From NCBI GenBank assembly GCA_041588495.1, contig JBFGWM010000149.1:1-7118 (forward strand): 7,118 nt of DNA, given 5' to 3'. Origin of the DNA: JBFGWM01 sp041588495 (GTDB lineage: Bacteria > Pseudomonadota > Gammaproteobacteria > Pseudomonadales > JBFGWM01). A model generated the notes under the pieces. The model was given only the letters and a program-made list of their open reading frames with translations, had not been told where the DNA came from and ran no database searches. The position numbers and the translations under genes are program-made. Numbering within the stretch: position 1 is the stretch's first letter; each line of letters opens with the position of its first letter. Shown here in pieces: positions 5,226-7,118 of this stretch.

Positions 5226-7118
5226 TCAGCCGGTGTTGCGCAGCCCGGCGGCGATACCCGCGATGGTGATCATCAGGGCCTGGTCGACCACCGGGTCGAC
5301 GGGCTCGTCCTGGTTCCGGTCGCGGAACAGCAACTCGGCCTGCAGGAAATGCAGGGGGTCGATATAGGGGTCGCGCACCTCCACCGACTGGCGCAGATCG
5401 GGATTGTTCTCGAGCAGACGGGTCTGGCCCTTCATTTCGAGGACGACATCGATGGCCCGCTGCAGGCGGTCGCGCAGGGTGGCCCCCACGCGTCCCAACT
5501 CGGGGGGTACCAGGCGCTGCTCGTAGTAGGCGGCAACATTGGCATCCGACTTGGCCAGGACCATCTCCAGCATGTCGATGAACGCGCGGAAAAAAGGCCA
5601 CTCGCGGACCATCTCGTCAAGGGTTTCGCCCAAGCCGCCGTCGCGGACCATGGCCAGCGCCGCCCCGCAGCCCAGCCACGCCGGCAGCATCAGGCGGGTC
5701 TGGGTCCAGGCGAACACCCAGGGAATGGCGCGCAGGCTTTCCACGCCACCGTCGGCGCGGCGTCGCGCCGGGCGACTGCCCAGGGGCAGCCTTCCGAGTT
5801 CCTGCTCCGGGGTCAGGGCCCGGAAATAAGGGACGAAGTCCGGGTCCCGTTCCACGGTGTCCTTGTACACCTTGTGACTGTGCAGGCTCAGTTCCTCCAT
5901 GGCGCGGCGCCATTCGGGACGCGGCTCCGGGGGCGGCAGCAGGGTGGCCTCGAGCACCGCGCTGGCGTAGATCTCCATACTCTGGCGGGCGATCCCGGGC
6001 AGGCCGAACTTGAAGCGGATGACCTCGCCCTGCTCGGTGACCCGCAGGCTGCCGTTCACCGAGCCCGGGGGTTGCGACAGGATGGCGTCATGGGCGGGCC
6101 CGCCGCCGCGACCCACGGTGCCGCCGCGACCGTGGAACAGGGTCAGGGCCACCCCGTGCTTGCGGCACACCTCAACCAGTGCCTCCTGGGCCTGGTACTG
6201 GGCCCAGGTTGCCGCCAGCTTCCCCGCATCCTTGGCGGAGTCCGAGTAGCCGATCATCACTTCCTGGTGGTTGTTCACGTAGTCCCGGTACCAGTCGATG
6301 GTCAGCAGGCGGTCGATACAGCTGGCCGCGTTGCGCAGGTCGTCGAGGGTCTCGAACAGGGGCACCACCGGCATGCGATGTGCCACGCCGGCCTCGCGCA
6401 GGAGCAGCACGACGGCCAGCACGTCCGACGGGTCTCCAGCCATGGAAATGACGTAGGACCCGAGGGCCACCGGGTCCTGCTCCGCCACCACCCGGCAGGT
6501 TTCATACACCTCGCGGGCCTCGTCGCCGGGTTTCCAGTCGCGGGGCAGCAGAGGCCGCGGGCTTTGCAGTTCGCGCAGCAGGAACTCGACCCGGTCCGCC
6601 TCGGTCCACGCGGCATAGGATCCCAGGCCGAGGGCCGTGGTGATCTCGTCGAGCACCTGGGTATGGCGGCTGGCCTCCTGGCGGATGTCGAGGCGCAACA
6701 GGGTGAGACCGAAACACGCCACGCGGCGAATGGTGTCGAGCAGGGCACCGTCGGCCACCATGCCCAGCTTGCACTCATGCAGCGAACGGTGACAAAGCAG
6801 CAGCGCCTCGTGAACCTCGCGGCCGGAAAAGATCGGCGTGACATCCGCACCCCCCGGAATGGGGCGTCCCGCCGCCCAGGCCCGGGTCGCCTTCATGCGC
6901 CCGCGCAGGCCGCGCAACAGCGCGCGGTAGGGCTCCCGCGCATCGCCGACATGCTCGCGCATCTCGGCACTGCAGACGTCCATGGACAGCTCTGCGTGCA
7001 GCGCGTTGAGATCCCGCAGGTAGAGATCCGCCGCCATCCAGCGGGCCAGCTTGAGCACCTCGGCGGTCACCGTGTGGGTGACATTGGGATTGCCGTCACG
7101 ATCCCCGCCCATCCAGGA
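5226..7118 (-). CDS. ppc: Phosphoenolpyruvate carboxylase, C-terminal 630 residues (start off right edge)
   Basis: PEPC carboxylates phosphoenolpyruvate with bicarbonate to oxaloacetate, refilling the TCA cycle and feeding aspartate synthesis. The window begins at SWMGGDRDGNPNVT, about residue 251 of the 883-residue E. coli enzyme, so the N-terminal quarter with catalytic H138 lies outside. Numbering from the Met of that motif, GYSDSAKDAG is at 288-297 (K294 = E. coli K546), FHGRGGTVGRGGGP at 326-339 (R335 = R587), ESLRAIPWVFAWTQTR at 458-473, and the protein ends in the family C-terminus RNTG. The offset to E. coli is a constant 252. Residues for allosteric aspartate inhibition are kept: K521 (K773), R580 (R832) and N626 (N881, after a three-residue deletion near 600). 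An aspartate-inhibited, active enzyme is inferred. No frameshift is seen. It lies upstream of adk on the same strand. Confidence 0.97.
   Translation of the reverse strand, partial: SWMGGDRDGNPNVTHTVTAEVLKLARWMAADLYLRDLNALHAELSMDVCSAEMREHVGDAREPYRALLRGLRGRMKATRAWAAGRPIPGGADVTPIFSGREVHEALLLCHRSLHECKLGMVADGALLDTIRRVACFGLTLLRLDIRQEASRHTQVLDEITTALGLGSYAAWTEADRVEFLLRELQSPRPLLPRDWKPGDEAREVYETCRVVAEQDPVALGSYVISMAGDPSDVLAVVLLLREAGVAHRMPVVPLFETLDDLRNAASCIDRLLTIDWYRDYVNNHQEVMIGYSDSAKDAGKLAATWAQYQAQEALVEVCRKHGVALTLFHGRGGTVGRGGGPAHDAILSQPPGSVNGSLRVTEQGEVIRFKFGLPGIARQSMEIYASAVLEATLLPPPEPRPEWRRAMEELSLHSHKVYKDTVERDPDFVPYFRALTPEQELGRLPLGSRPARRRADGGVESLRAIPWVFAWTQTRLMLPAWLGCGAALAMVRDGGLGETLDEMVREWPFFRAFIDMLEMVLAKSDANVAAYYEQRLVPPELGRVGATLRDRLQRAIDVVLEMKGQTRLLENNPDLRQSVEVRDPYIDPLHFLQAELLFRDRNQDEPVDPVVDQALMITIAGIAAGLRNTG

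Noticed and set aside
4420..5367. Plus-strand open frame of 315 codons opposite adk
   Set aside because: It is antisense to adk and the end of ppc; no domain is recognisable and adk is certain.
5098..5601. N-terminal extension of adk into the ppc region (391 codons)
   Set aside because: The conserved Adk start RVILLGAPG directly follows ATG 5097, which has an ideal ribosome site; the extension is low-complexity and overlaps ppc.

Overview
The window is GC-rich, densely coded chromosomal DNA that looks like a flagellated gammaproteobacterium. The order argG, motY, pyrC, rnt is, from memory, the same as in Pseudomonas aeruginosa (PA3525-PA3528). MotY belongs to polar-flagellate lineages such as Vibrio and Pseudomonas. 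The adk and ppc products are also of the standard proteobacterial type. The species cannot be named from this sequence. I see no insertion sequence, phage gene, CRISPR array, tRNA or rRNA.

Layout from left to right. The minus strand carries the first 53 codons of argG (argininosuccinate synthase, 1-161), preceded in the direction of transcription by a complete motY-like gene (262-1203). A 117-bp divergent spacer then holds a good match to a flagellar sigma-28 (FliA) promoter reading into motY. On the plus strand lie pyrC (dihydroorotase, 1321-2355) and rnt (RNase T, 2352-3017), overlapping by ATGA, then a 199-bp gap and a degenerate HD-GYP protein (3217-4395). The minus strand returns with adk (adenylate kinase, 4426-5097) and the C-terminal part of ppc (phosphoenolpyruvate carboxylase, 5226 to beyond the right edge). 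The HD-GYP gene and adk converge across a 30-bp gap with a small hairpin.

Most of the content is core metabolism: pyrimidine and arginine synthesis, adenylate balance, anaplerotic oxaloacetate supply and RNA 3'-end maturation. Two items stand apart. One is motY with its apparent sigma-28 promoter, which ties an outlying motor gene to the flagellar regulon. The other is the HD-GYP protein, which keeps the HHE and DGTGYP motifs but has lost several metal ligands, so it may be a cyclic-di-GMP sensor or scaffold rather than an enzyme. I found no convincing new multi-gene system; the HD-GYP protein is the best candidate for unfamiliar biology.
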